NCBI RefSeq assembly: GCF_018829635.1
Contig: NZ_JAHKKG010000009.1
Location: forward strand, 310,001-374,000
Origin: Paractinoplanes bogorensis
GTDB lineage: Bacteria > Actinomycetota > Actinomycetes > Mycobacteriales > Micromonosporaceae
Length of the DNA stretch: 64,000 nt
Direction of reading: 5' to 3'
Of this stretch, positions 43,441 through 52,436 are shown one piece after another. Under the pieces are notes generated by a model that was not told the origin of the DNA, did no database searches, and worked only from the letters and a program-made list of their open reading frames with translations. Both the position numbers and the translations under genes were made by a program. Numbering within the stretch: position 1 is the first letter of the stretch; the number at the start of each line of letters is the position of its first letter.

Positions 43441-44606
43441 GCTCGCCCACCAGCGCATTCCGGGCCGCAGCGGGAGCCCTGACCACGACGATCGCGGTCA
43501 GCGTGCCGGTGTTCCTGGTCGGTGGGCTCGCCGTGCAGATCGGCGACGAGCTCGAGTTCTCGCCGGCCGGGCTCGGTCTCGCCGTGTCGGCCTACTTCGG
43601 TGCCAGCGCGCTCGCCTCGGTTCCGGCCGGCCACCTGGTCGAGCGCTTCGGCGCCACGCGGGTGTCCCGGGCCGGGATCGCGCTGGCGTCGGCCTCGTTG
43701 CTGGGCGTGGCGGCGTTCGCCACTTCACTGTGGAGTCTCATCGCGATCCTGGCCCTCGGCGCCGGGGCCAACGCGATGGGCCAGCTCGCCAGCAACACCA
43801 CGCTGTCGCGGCACGTGCCGCCGCGACGGCAGGGGCTCTCGTTCGGCATCAAGCAGGCCGCCATCCCGGTGGCCACGCTGCTGTCCGGTGCATCCGTGCC
43901 GGTCATCGCGCTGACCCTGGGCTGGCGGTGGGCGTTCGTCTTCGTGGCGGTGCTGGCCGCGGGGGCCCTGTTCCTCGTGCCCGCCGAGCCACCCGCGCTT
44001 CACAAGAAAGCGGCCAAAGGCGCGAAACAGGCGACGGGCGCATTGATCGTCGTCGGGGTGGGTGCCACCCTCGCGGGGGCGTCGGCCAACGCGCTGGGCA
44101 CCTTCCTGGTCGACTCGGCGGTCGCTCGCGGTATCGCACCGGGCCCGGCCGGACTGGCCCTCACGCTGGGTAGCGCGGTCTGCGTGACCGCGCGAATCCT
44201 CGGCGGCTGGCTCGCCGACCGCCGGCCGGACAGCTCGATCGCGGTCATCGCCGGGCTGCTGGTGACCGGCGCGGTCGGGCTGGGGCTGCTCGCCGTGCCG
44301 GGCGGGCTCCCGCTGGTCGCCGGAGTGGTGCTCGGCTTCGGGTTCGGATGGTCCTGGCCCGGGCTGATGAACTTCGCGGTGGTCCGGCTGCATCCGCAGG
44401 CGCCGGCCGCGGCCACCTCTATCACCCAGACCGGGGTCTACGCGGGCGGATGCGTGGGACCGCTCGGACTGGGCGCGGTGGCCACGACGACCAGTTATCC
44501 GACGATGTGGGTGGTGGCCGCGGTGGCGATGCTGGCCGCCGCGGGTGCCATGTTGCTCGGCAGTCACCTGCTGCGCCGTCACACTCCTGTCATAAAGCCT
44601 GCCTAG
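43422..44606 (+). CDS. MFS transporter divergent from the IclR regulator
   Basis: A ~391-394-residue major facilitator permease with 12 helices. VGGLAVQIGDELEFSPAGLGLAVSAYFGASALASVPAGHLVERFG contains the helix 1-2 region, and the GHLVERFGATRV loop is motif A-like. GLSFGIKQAAIPVATLLSG and WSWPGLMNFAVVRLHPQAPAAATSITQTGVYAGG are typical of the CynX/NimT-related branch. The substrate is unknown. Starts: GTG 43422 or ATG 43431, the latter inside the operator-like repeat with GAGG just before it. Probably regulated by the neighbouring IclR protein. Confidence 0.87.
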   Translation: MPRMHPSSPTSAFRAAAGALTTTIAVSVPVFLVGGLAVQIGDELEFSPAGLGLAVSAYFGASALASVPAGHLVERFGATRVSRAGIALASASLLGVAAFATSLWSLIAILALGAGANAMGQLASNTTLSRHVPPRRQGLSFGIKQAAIPVATLLSGASVPVIALTLGWRWAFVFVAVLAAGALFLVPAEPPALHKKAAKGAKQATGALIVVGVGATLAGASANALGTFLVDSAVARGIAPGPAGLALTLGSAVCVTARILGGWLADRRPDSSIAVIAGLLVTGAVGLGLLAVPGGLPLVAGVVLGFGFGWSWPGLMNFAVVRLHPQAPAAATSITQTGVYAGGCVGPLGLGAVATTTSYPTMWVVAAVAMLAAAGAMLLGSHLLRRHTPVIKPA

Positions 44607-44686
44607 GGCCGCGCACCCGGTTTAACCGGCTTAAACGTCGCCACCCCTAGGCCGTGGTCGCCGGACTCATGTGGCATCGTGAAAGC

Positions 44687-45694
44687 GTGGTGAGCACTGG
44701 GGAAATGACGCTGTCGTCGCTCGGCCTCGACATCGATCCCGCGATCGATGCCCGGGTGTCGGCAACGCTGGCCGCCGTGGAGGACGCGCTGCGCGACAAC
44801 GTCGCCAGTGCCGACCCGCTGGTGGCCGAGGCCGCACGCCATCTCGCCGACGCGGGCGGCAAGCGGATCCGGCCGATCCTGGTCGCGTTCGGGGCCCAGT
44901 TCGGCGACCCCGACGCCCCCGAGATCATCGCCGCGGCCAACGTGGTCGAGCTGACCCACCTGGCGACGCTCTATCACGACGACGTCATGGACGAGGCTCT
45001 CGTACGCCGCGGCGCGCCCAGCGCCAACGCCCGCTGGGGCAACTCGGTGGCGATCCTGGTCGGCGACTATCTGTTCGCCCGTGCGGCCGACATCGCGGCC
45101 TCCCTCGGCCCCGAGGCGGTGCACCTGCAGGCGCGCACGTTCGCCCGGCTGGTGCACGGTCAGATCGCCGAGACGGTCGGCCCGCGCGACTCCGACCCGA
45201 TCGAGCATTACCTGCACGTGATCGCCGAGAAGACGGCATCGCTGTTCGCCACCTCGGCCCGCTTCGGGGGCATGTTCTCCGGCGCCCCGGCCGAATACGT
45301 CGACGCGCTGGCCGGCTACGGCGAGACCATCGGCGTGGCGTTCCAGCTCTCCGACGACCTGCTCGACATCGCGTCCGAGTCGGTGCAGTCAGGCAAGACC
45401 CCGGGCACCGACCTGCGCGAGGGGGTGCCGACCCTGCCGGTGCTCTACGCGCTGGCCGGCGACGACACCGACGCGCGGCTGCGCGAGCTGCTGTCGGCCG
45501 GGCCGATCACCGACGACGCCCTGCACGCCGAGGCGCTCGGCCTGCTGCGCGAGTCGGCCGCGATGAAGAAGGCGCGGGAGACCGTGCGGAGCTACGCCGA
45601 AGAGGCCCGGGCCAGGTTGGCGCCGTTGCCCGACGGCTCGGCGAAGCAGGCCATGGCCGCGCTCTGCGACTTCATCGCCGACCGCACGAGCTGA
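44687..45694 (+). CDS. Trans-polyprenyl diphosphate synthase (menaquinone side chain)
   Basis: A ~335-residue all-helical prenyltransferase that condenses isopentenyl diphosphate onto allylic diphosphates. GGKRIRPILVAFG, the first Asp-rich motif LYHDDVMDEALVRRG (DDxxD), FQLSDDLLDIASE (second, DDxxD) and KTPGTDLREGVPTLPVLYAL are all present. Its place next to complex I and menaquinone genes points to a hepta-/octaprenyl product for menaquinone. Start may be GTG 44687, GTG 44690 or ATG 44705. It ends in a shared bidirectional terminator facing nuoN. Confidence 0.92.
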   Translation: MVSTGEMTLSSLGLDIDPAIDARVSATLAAVEDALRDNVASADPLVAEAARHLADAGGKRIRPILVAFGAQFGDPDAPEIIAAANVVELTHLATLYHDDVMDEALVRRGAPSANARWGNSVAILVGDYLFARAADIAASLGPEAVHLQARTFARLVHGQIAETVGPRDSDPIEHYLHVIAEKTASLFATSARFGGMFSGAPAEYVDALAGYGETIGVAFQLSDDLLDIASESVQSGKTPGTDLREGVPTLPVLYALAGDDTDARLRELLSAGPITDDALHAEALGLLRESAAMKKARETVRSYAEEARARLAPLPDGSAKQAMAALCDFIADRTS

Positions 45695-45750
45695 GCCCAC
45701 GCCGCGAGCCGAGCCGCAGCGAGCCGAAAGCTCACGCGCCGAGCGAACGA

Positions 45751-45780
45751 AAAAGGCCCCGGGATCCCCCGGGGCCTTTT
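45751..45780. terminator. Bidirectional terminator between the polyprenyl synthase and the nuo operon
   Basis: AAAAGGCCCCGGG/CCCGGGGCCTTTT, a perfect 13-bp stem with a four-base loop. It carries a T-run on both strands, so it serves both convergent units. The best intrinsic terminator in the window. Confidence 0.95.
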
Positions 45781-45790
45781 GCATAAGCCG

Positions 45791-47323
45791 TCAGCGGACG
45801 AACTGCGCCGCATCTCGCGTCAGGTCGATCAGCGGAGCCGGCACGACGCCCAGGGCGAACGTGGCGACCACCCCGATGACCAGCGCGGCCGAGGTCAGGA
45901 AGCCCGGGATCGACACCGTAGGCGTCGACTCGTTCGGCTCGGACAGCCACATCAGCACGACCACCCGCAGGTAGGGGAAGGCCAGCAGCATGCTGGTGAT
46001 CACGCCGAAGACGACCAGCCAGGTCTGCCCGCCCGTGACCGCCGCGCCGAAGACCGCGAACTTGGCCGTGAAGCCACTGGTCAGCGGAATACCGGCGAAG
46101 GCCAGCAGGATGAACGTGAAGGTCGCGGCGAAGAGCGGGCTCTTGCGCCCCAGACCGGCCCACCGGGCGAGGTGGGTCGCCTCTCCGTCGGCGTCGCGCA
46201 CCAGGGTCACGATGCCGAAGGCGGCCAGCACCGAGAAGCCGTACGCCACCAGATAGAACATCGTGCTGCTGAGGCCCTCCTCGTTGAGCGCGAGGACGCC
46301 GACCAGCAGGTAGCCCGCGTTCGCGACCGAGGAGTAGGCCAGCAGGCGCTTCATGTCGGTCTGGGTGACCGCCAGCACGGCGCCGACCAGCATCGTCAGC
46401 ACCGCGATGGCACCCAGCACCGGCTGGAAGTCCCAGCGCACGCCGTCGAACGCGACGTACAGGATCCGAAGCAGGGCACCGAACGCGGCGACCTTGGTGC
46501 AGGCCGCCATCAGGGCGGTGATCGGCGTCGGCGCGCCCTGGTAGACGTCCGGCGTCCACACGTGGAACGGGGCGAGGGCCGCCTTGAAGAGCAGACCGAT
46601 CGCGATCATGGCCAGGCCGGCGTAGAGCAGCACCTGGCTGCGCTCCGGGTTGGCCACCGCGTCGTGCACCGCGCTGAGCGAGATGCCGCCGGAGAAGCCG
46701 TAGACCAGCGCGACGCCGAACAGGAAGAACGCGGAGGCGTACGAGCCGAGCAGGAAGTATTTGAGCGCGGCCTCCTGGCTGAGCAGGCGACGGCGGCGGG
46801 CCAGCGCGCACAGCAGGTAGAGCGGCAGCGAGAAGACCTCGAGCGCGATGAACATGGTGAGCAGGTCGTTGGCGGCGACGAAGAGCAGCATGCCGCCGAG
46901 CGCGAACAGGGTCAGCGGGTAGACCTCGGTCATGCCGGGCTGGTCACCCGCCTGCTTGACGTCCTTCTGCGACCCCACGGTGATCGCCGCCTGCGAGACG
47001 AACGGGCCGCCCCGCTCGATCGAGCGCTCCCCGATCAGCATCAGCGAGACCGCGCCGAGCACGAGCAGCGCACCCTGCAGGAAGACGGTCGGGCCGTCGA
47101 CCGCGACCGCGCCGCCGATCGTGATCTTGCGGGTGCTGTGCTGGACGATCACGGCCACGAACGAGGCCGTGACGGCCAGGAACGCGACGGTCAGCTGGAT
47201 CGCGTGACGCGACCGGCGGGGAGTGAACACCTCGATCAGGATGCCGACGGCCGCCGCCCCGAACAGGATCAACATCGGCAGCAGCGCGCCGTAGTCGATG
47301 CCGGGCAGTTTCAGGTCTCCCAT
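45791..47323 (-). CDS. nuoN: NADH-quinone oxidoreductase subunit N
   Basis: A 510-residue, 14-helix antiporter-like subunit of the complex I membrane arm. LTMFIALEVFSLPLYLLCAL holds the helix-5 Glu, GLLFKAALAPFHVWTPDVYQGAPTP the key Lys and the broken-helix region, and QTDMKRLLAYSSVANAGYLL the second conserved Lys stretch. Last gene of the operon; ATG 47323 comes two bases after the nuoM stop. Confidence 0.96.
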   Translation of the reverse strand: MGDLKLPGIDYGALLPMLILFGAAAVGILIEVFTPRRSRHAIQLTVAFLAVTASFVAVIVQHSTRKITIGGAVAVDGPTVFLQGALLVLGAVSLMLIGERSIERGGPFVSQAAITVGSQKDVKQAGDQPGMTEVYPLTLFALGGMLLFVAANDLLTMFIALEVFSLPLYLLCALARRRRLLSQEAALKYFLLGSYASAFFLFGVALVYGFSGGISLSAVHDAVANPERSQVLLYAGLAMIAIGLLFKAALAPFHVWTPDVYQGAPTPITALMAACTKVAAFGALLRILYVAFDGVRWDFQPVLGAIAVLTMLVGAVLAVTQTDMKRLLAYSSVANAGYLLVGVLALNEEGLSSTMFYLVAYGFSVLAAFGIVTLVRDADGEATHLARWAGLGRKSPLFAATFTFILLAFAGIPLTSGFTAKFAVFGAAVTGGQTWLVVFGVITSMLLAFPYLRVVVLMWLSEPNESTPTVSIPGFLTSAALVIGVVATFALGVVPAPLIDLTRDAAQFVR

Positions 47324-47325
47324 GG

Positions 47326-48867
47326 CTAGCGCGCCACCCTTTCGTTAGCGACGACCGACGTCGGGCCCGGATCTTGCACGCCGACGTCCTGCATGGTCGC
47401 CTGCACCGCCGGGTTGATCACGTCGGTGACCGGCTTGGGATAGAAGCCGAGCAGGAGGATCAGCAGGATCAGCGGGGCCACCACGACCTTCTCGCGGAGC
47501 GTGATGTCCTTCTTCATCTCCGGCACCTCGGCGAGGGCCGGATTCAGGGTGCCCTGCGTGGTGCGCTGCACCATCCAGAGCACGTACGCGGCGGCCAGGA
47601 TGATTCCGGTCGTCGCCACCACCGCGTACGCCGGGTGCACGGTGAAGGTGCCGATCAGCACGAGGAACTCGCTGATGAAGGGCGCCGTGCCGGGCAGGGC
47701 CAGCGAGGCCAGACCGGCGAAGAAGAGCACCCCGGCGAGCACCGGGACCATCTTGCCGGCGCCGCCGAAGTCGCTGACCAGGGCCGAACCGCGGCGGGCG
47801 ACGAACATGCCGACCACGATGAACAGCAGGCCGGTGGCCAGGCCGTGGTTGACCATGTAGAGCACCGAGCCGGTGCCGGCCTGGGTGGTGAACGCGAAGA
47901 TGCCGATGCCGATGAAGCCGAAGTGGGCGATCGACGTGTACGACACCAGGCGCTTGAGGTCGTTCTGGCCGACCGCGAGCAGGGCGGCGTAGATGATCCC
48001 GATGACGCCGAGCACCAGGGCGGCCGGGGCGAACCAGCGCGACGCCTCCGGGAAGAGCGAGAGGCAGTAGCGCAGGATGCCGAACGTGCCGACCTTGTCC
48101 ATGATGCCGACGAGCAGCGCGGCGGCACCGGCCGGAGCCGCACCACCGGCGTCCGGCAGCCAGGTGTGGAACGGGAAGAACGGCGCCTTGATCGCGAACG
48201 CGACGAAGAAGCCGAGGAACAGCCACCGGGCGGTGTTCTGGTCGATGGACCCGGCCGCCTCGGCCAGCTTGGCCCAGTCGAACGTGTTGCCGCCGACCAC
48301 CCAGAGCCCGATCACGGCGGCCAGCATGAACAGACCGCCGACCAGGCTGTAGAGGAAGAACTTGACCGCCGCGTACTGGCGCCGCTGACCGCCGAACGAC
48401 CCGATGATGAAGTACATCGGGATGAGCATGACCTCGAAGAACACGTAGAACAGGAAGATGTCGGCGGCCGCGAAGACGCCGATCATCGTGAACTCGAAGG
48501 CCAGCAGCAGGGCGAAGTAGGCCGGGGCGGAGCGGTTGCTCTTCTCGACGTCGTGCCAGGAGGCCAGGATCACGACCGGGAACAGGATCGCGATCAGCAT
48601 CAGCATCACCAGCGCGATGCCGTCCGCGGCGAACGTGAACCGGGCGTCCCAGGACGGGATCCAGGCGTACGACTCGCGGAACTGGAAGCGGTCGCCGCCC
48701 ACCTTGAACGCGATCCACATGACGATGCTGAGCACCAGGACGACCAGCGACCAGACGAGCGCGATCGTCTTGGCCAGCTCGGCCCGCTGGCGCGGGATGA
48801 GGGCCACGACGAGGGCGCCGACCAGCGGCAGCACCGTCAGGATGGACAAGAACGGAAAGTCGGTCAC
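47326..48867 (-). CDS. nuoM: NADH-quinone oxidoreductase subunit M
   Basis: A 513-residue proton-channel subunit: FYVFFEVMLIPMYFIIGSFGG (helix-5 Glu), AIKAPFFPFHTWLPDAG (conserved Lys, HTWLPDA), VGQNDLKRLVSYTSIAHFGFIGIGIF. GTG 48867 overlaps the nuoL stop (GTGA). Open frame continues upstream into nuoL DNA, but that part is an out-of-frame shadow. Confidence 0.95.
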   Translation of the reverse strand: MTDFPFLSILTVLPLVGALVVALIPRQRAELAKTIALVWSLVVLVLSIVMWIAFKVGGDRFQFRESYAWIPSWDARFTFAADGIALVMLMLIAILFPVVILASWHDVEKSNRSAPAYFALLLAFEFTMIGVFAAADIFLFYVFFEVMLIPMYFIIGSFGGQRRQYAAVKFFLYSLVGGLFMLAAVIGLWVVGGNTFDWAKLAEAAGSIDQNTARWLFLGFFVAFAIKAPFFPFHTWLPDAGGAAPAGAAALLVGIMDKVGTFGILRYCLSLFPEASRWFAPAALVLGVIGIIYAALLAVGQNDLKRLVSYTSIAHFGFIGIGIFAFTTQAGTGSVLYMVNHGLATGLLFIVVGMFVARRGSALVSDFGGAGKMVPVLAGVLFFAGLASLALPGTAPFISEFLVLIGTFTVHPAYAVVATTGIILAAAYVLWMVQRTTQGTLNPALAEVPEMKKDITLREKVVVAPLILLILLLGFYPKPVTDVINPAVQATMQDVGVQDPGPTSVVANERVAR

Positions 48868-50789
48868 GCCAACCACCCAAGCTGGATCGCGAGGAAGGCG
48901 CCGACGACAAGAACGGCACCGGTGAGCATGGAGAGGGCGTACGAGCGAACGAAGCCGGTCTGCAGCCGCCGCAGACGGCCGGAGCTGCCGCCGATGCCGG
49001 CCGCGATGCCGTTGACCACCCCGTCGATGCCCTTGTTGTCGAGGTAGACCAGCGCCCGGGTGAGGTAGATGCCGGGACGCTCGAACACCGCCTCGTTGAT
49101 CGCGTCGGTGTAGAGGTTGCGGCGGGCCGCGGTGACCACGACCCCGGCCGGCTGCGGCTCGAGCGCCGTGCCCCGCCGGAACATCGACCAGGCCAGGCCC
49201 GCACCCAGCACCGTCACGACCAGACCGAGGATGGTGATCAACGAGTGCGGGATGACCGCCTCGTGATGCGCCTCCTCGGCCCCGAAGACCGGCTCCAGCC
49301 AGCTCGGCACCGAAGTGGAGAGCAGCCAGCCGGCCCCGATCGAGCCGAGGGCCAGCAGCATCAGGGGCACGGTCATGATGAACGGCGACTCGTGCGGATG
49401 CTTGTTGTCCTCGGTGTAGCGCTCCGGCCCGTGGAACGTGAGCACGAACAGGCGCGTCATGTAGAAGGCGGTCAGCCCGGCACCGAGCAGCGCCGCACCG
49501 CCGTACATCCAGGAGGTCCAGTCGCCGCGCTCGAAGGCCGCCGCGATGATCGGCTCCTTGGAGAAGTAGCCGGACAGCGGCGGGATACCGATGATCGCGA
49601 GCCAGCCCATCATGAAGGTGAGCCAGGTCCACTTCATGTACTTGCGCAGGCCGCCGAAGCGCCGGATGTCCACCTGGTCGTGCATGCCGTGCATCACCGA
49701 GCCGGCGCCGAGGAACATGTTGGCCTTGAAGAAGCCGTGCGCCAGCAGGTGGATGATCGCCAGCGCGTACGCCCCGCCGCCGAGCCCGACGCCGAGGAAC
49801 ATGTAGCCGATCTGGCTGACCGTCGACCAGGCCAGCACCCGCTTGATGTCGTCCTTGGCGGCGCCGATGATGCAGCCCATCAGCAGCGTCAGGGCGCCGA
49901 CGCTGACCACGACCGTCTGCAGCACCGTGTTCGCGGTGAAGATCGCGTTGGAGCGGGCGATCAGGTAGACGCCCGCGGTGACCATCGTGGCCGCGTGGAT
50001 CAGGGCGGAGACCGGGGTCGGGCCCTCCATCGCGTCGGGCAACCAGGCGTGCAGCGGGAACTGACCGGACTTGCCGGCCGCGCCGAGCAGCAGGAGCAGG
50101 CCCAGGACCAGCACCGTGGTCGAGCTCAGGGCGCTGACGTTGCTGAAGACCTCGTCGTACTGGGTGGTGCCGAGCGTGGCGAACATCAGGAAGATGCCGA
50201 TGGCCAGGCCGGCGTCGCCGACCCGGTTCATCAGGAACGCCTTCTTGCCGGCGGTGGCCGCGGACGGCCGGGTGTACCAGAACGAGATCAGCAGGTACGA
50301 CGCGAGACCCACGCCCTCCCAGCCGAAGTACAGCATCACGTAGTTGTTGCCGAGGACCAGCAGCAACATCGCGGCGACGAAGAGGTTGAAGTAGGCGAAG
50401 AACTTGCGCCGGCCCGGGTCGTGCTCCATGTAGCCGACCGCGTACAGGTGGATCAGCGAGCCGACGCCCGTGATCAGCAGGACGAAGACGCCGGCCAGCG
50501 GGTCGAACAGCAGGCCGAAGTCGACATGCAGGTTCCCCACGGCGATGAAGTCCCACATGCTCAGCTGAGCGGCCCGGCTCTCGGCGTCGAGCCCCCGCAG
50601 GCTGAAGAAGAAGATCAGCCCGAGCACGAACGACGCGGCCACGGCGAGGACGCCCAGCCAGTGCCCCCACTTGTCGGCCCGCTTGCCGAGCAGCAGCAGG
50701 ATCGCCGCGCTGACGAGCGGGATGGCCACCAGCAGCCAGATGCCGCTCAGCGTCCCCGTCGCGGGGGCGTACTCCACTGTTGATTCCAC
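48864..50789 (-). CDS. nuoL: NADH-quinone oxidoreductase subunit L
   Basis: A 641-residue distal antiporter-like subunit. MLYFGWEGVGLASYLLISFWY (helix-5 Glu), GKSGQFPLHAWLPDAMEGPTPVSALIHAATMVTAGVYL (Lys, HAWLPDAMEGPTPVSALIHAAT is near-universal in NuoL) and AKDDIKRVLAWSTVSQIGYM. The C-terminal part includes the lateral-helix region and ends in a final membrane segment (GAVLVVGAFLAIQLGWL). GTG 50789, 13 bp after nuoK. Confidence 0.97.
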   Translation of the reverse strand: MESTVEYAPATGTLSGIWLLVAIPLVSAAILLLLGKRADKWGHWLGVLAVAASFVLGLIFFFSLRGLDAESRAAQLSMWDFIAVGNLHVDFGLLFDPLAGVFVLLITGVGSLIHLYAVGYMEHDPGRRKFFAYFNLFVAAMLLLVLGNNYVMLYFGWEGVGLASYLLISFWYTRPSAATAGKKAFLMNRVGDAGLAIGIFLMFATLGTTQYDEVFSNVSALSSTTVLVLGLLLLLGAAGKSGQFPLHAWLPDAMEGPTPVSALIHAATMVTAGVYLIARSNAIFTANTVLQTVVVSVGALTLLMGCIIGAAKDDIKRVLAWSTVSQIGYMFLGVGLGGGAYALAIIHLLAHGFFKANMFLGAGSVMHGMHDQVDIRRFGGLRKYMKWTWLTFMMGWLAIIGIPPLSGYFSKEPIIAAAFERGDWTSWMYGGAALLGAGLTAFYMTRLFVLTFHGPERYTEDNKHPHESPFIMTVPLMLLALGSIGAGWLLSTSVPSWLEPVFGAEEAHHEAVIPHSLITILGLVVTVLGAGLAWSMFRRGTALEPQPAGVVVTAARRNLYTDAINEAVFERPGIYLTRALVYLDNKGIDGVVNGIAAGIGGSSGRLRRLQTGFVRSYALSMLTGAVLVVGAFLAIQLGWLA

Positions 50790-50802
50790 GGTGAAGGCCC
50801 CT

Positions 50803-51102
50803 TTAGTACTTCAGAAGGTTCGCGTCGTCGACGCTCGCCGAGCGCCGCGTACGGAAGATCGACATGATGATCGCCAGACCCACCACGACCTCGGCGGCGG
50901 CCACGACCATCACGAAGAACGAGATGATCTGGCCGTCGAGGCTGCCGTTGATGCGGCTGAAGGTGACCAGCGCGAGGTTCGCGGCGTTGAGCATGAGCTC
51001 GATGCACATGAACAGCACGATCGCGTTCCGGCGGACCAGCACCCCGGCCGCTCCGATGGTGAACAGGATCGCGGCCAGCACCAGGTAATAGTCGGGAGTC
51101 AC
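50803..51102 (-). CDS. nuoK: NADH-quinone oxidoreductase subunit K
   Basis: A 99-residue, three-helix subunit. VLFMCIELMLNAANLALVTF carries the Glu of helix 2 (CIELMLNA) and FFVMVVAAAEVVVGLAIIM the helix-3 Glu; both act in the E-channel proton path. GTG 51102 overlaps the nuoJ stop. Confidence 0.96.
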   Translation of the reverse strand: MTPDYYLVLAAILFTIGAAGVLVRRNAIVLFMCIELMLNAANLALVTFSRINGSLDGQIISFFVMVVAAAEVVVGLAIIMSIFRTRRSASVDDANLLKY

Positions 51103-51842
51103 TTCTCAGTTCCCTTCGGTGCCGCCTCATCCGCGGTGAGTTCACGGATGGGCAGGATCGGGGAGATGCTGCGCTCGGCGCCGTTACCGTCGGGCAGCCG
51201 CGCGGGGGCGGCGACCGACATGGTGTTGGCGTAGACGCCGGGGCCGGCCTTGGGGCCGGGGTAGTTGCCCGGGCGGAACCGCTCCTTCATCCGGGTCAAC
51301 TGGTCGACCTTGTCCTCCTTGGCCTTCTCGACGTGGGCCAGGATCATCGCGCCGACGGCGGCGGTGATCAGCAGCGCCGAGGTGACCTCGAAGGCGAAGA
51401 CGTAGCGGGTGAAGAGCAGCGAGGCCAGGCCCTGGACGTTGCCGTCCGCGTTGGCCTCGGTCAGTCCGACCGCTGTGGCGTCGCCGAGCGAGCGGGCCAG
51501 GCCGGTGCCGATCAGCGCGGCCAGGCCGACGCCGAGGATGACCGCCGCGACCCGCTGGCCGCGCAACGTCTCGATCAGCGAGTCCGAGGCGTCCCGGCCG
51601 ACCAGCATGAGCACGAACAGGAACAGCATCATGATCGCGCCGGTGTAGACGATGATCTGCACCGCGCCCAGGAACGGCGCCGAGTTGACCACGTACAGGA
51701 AACCCAGGCAGAGCATCGTCACGACGAGCCAGAGCGCGGAGTGGACCGCGTTGCGGGCCAGCACCATGCCGAGCGCGCCGATCACCGCGAGCGTGCCGAG
51801 GATCCAGAAGGCGACGGCTTCGCCGGTGGAGACGTGGTCCAT
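51099..51842 (-). CDS. nuoJ: NADH-quinone oxidoreductase subunit J
   Basis: A 247-residue, five-helix subunit (AVAFWILGTLAVIGALGMVL, SALWLVVTMLCLGFLYVV, AVQIIVYTGAIMMLFLFVLML with the conserved VQIIVYTGAI pi-bulge helix). A ~70-residue hydrophilic tail after the last helix (KEDKVDQLTRMKERFRPGNY) is longer than in E. coli and common in actinobacteria. ATG 51842 overlaps the nuoI stop by one base. Confidence 0.95.
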   Translation of the reverse strand: MDHVSTGEAVAFWILGTLAVIGALGMVLARNAVHSALWLVVTMLCLGFLYVVNSAPFLGAVQIIVYTGAIMMLFLFVLMLVGRDASDSLIETLRGQRVAAVILGVGLAALIGTGLARSLGDATAVGLTEANADGNVQGLASLLFTRYVFAFEVTSALLITAAVGAMILAHVEKAKEDKVDQLTRMKERFRPGNYPGPKAGPGVYANTMSVAAPARLPDGNGAERSISPILPIRELTADEAAPKGTEK

Positions 51843-52435
51843 CACACGCCCTCCTTCGCGGCTCCGCCGCTGGCGTCCGACTCTTCGTTGGTCGCCCACG
51901 GGGCCCGCTCGGCGCCGGCCGACGTGCCCGGGTTGCTGAGCGCGCCGACGTAGTAGTCCTTGTCGGTCTCGCCCAGGCGCATCGGGTGCGGCGGCTGCTC
52001 CATGCCGGGCAGCAGCGGGGCCAGCAGTTCCTTCTTGGTGAAGATCAGGTCTTGCCGGCTGTCGCGGGCCAGCTCGTACTCGTTGCTCATGGTCAGCGAA
52101 CGGGTCGGGCAGGCCTCGATGCAGAGCCCGCAGAAGATGCAGCGGGCGTAGTTGATCTGGTAGATGCCGGCGTAGCGCTCACCCGGCGAGAAGCGCTCCT
52201 CGTCGGTGTTGTTGGCGCCCTCGACATAGATCGCGTCGGCCGGGCAGGCCCAGGCGCACAGCTCGCAGCCGATGCACTTCTCGAGGCCGTCCGGGTGCCG
52301 GTTGAGGATGTGCCGCCCGTGGTAGCGCGGCGCCGGCGTCGGTGGCGTGAACGGGTAGTCGGTCGTGATGACCTTGCGGAACATGTGCGCGAAGGTCACC
52401 CCGAAGCCCTTGAAGGAGCCGGTGAACGTACCCAC
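51842..52435 (-). CDS. nuoI: NADH-quinone oxidoreductase subunit I
   Basis: A 197-residue ferredoxin-like subunit with two 4Fe-4S clusters (N6a, N6b): CIGCELCAWACP and CIFCGLCIEACPTRSL. An N-terminal amphipathic stretch (KGFGVTFAHMFRKVITTDYP) sits on the membrane arm. GTG 52435, one base after the nuoH stop, with GAGGTGTG as ribosome site. The tail is an Ala/Ser/Glu-rich extension. Confidence 0.96.
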   Translation of the reverse strand: MGTFTGSFKGFGVTFAHMFRKVITTDYPFTPPTPAPRYHGRHILNRHPDGLEKCIGCELCAWACPADAIYVEGANNTDEERFSPGERYAGIYQINYARCIFCGLCIEACPTRSLTMSNEYELARDSRQDLIFTKKELLAPLLPGMEQPPHPMRLGETDKDYYVGALSNPGTSAGAERAPWATNEESDASGGAAKEGV

Positions 52436-52436
52436 G

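Noticed and set aside
47326..50670. A single 1,114-codon frame fusing nuoM with upstream sequence
   Set aside because: The upstream part is an out-of-frame shadow of nuoL; nuoM starts at GTG 48867, overlapping the nuoL stop.
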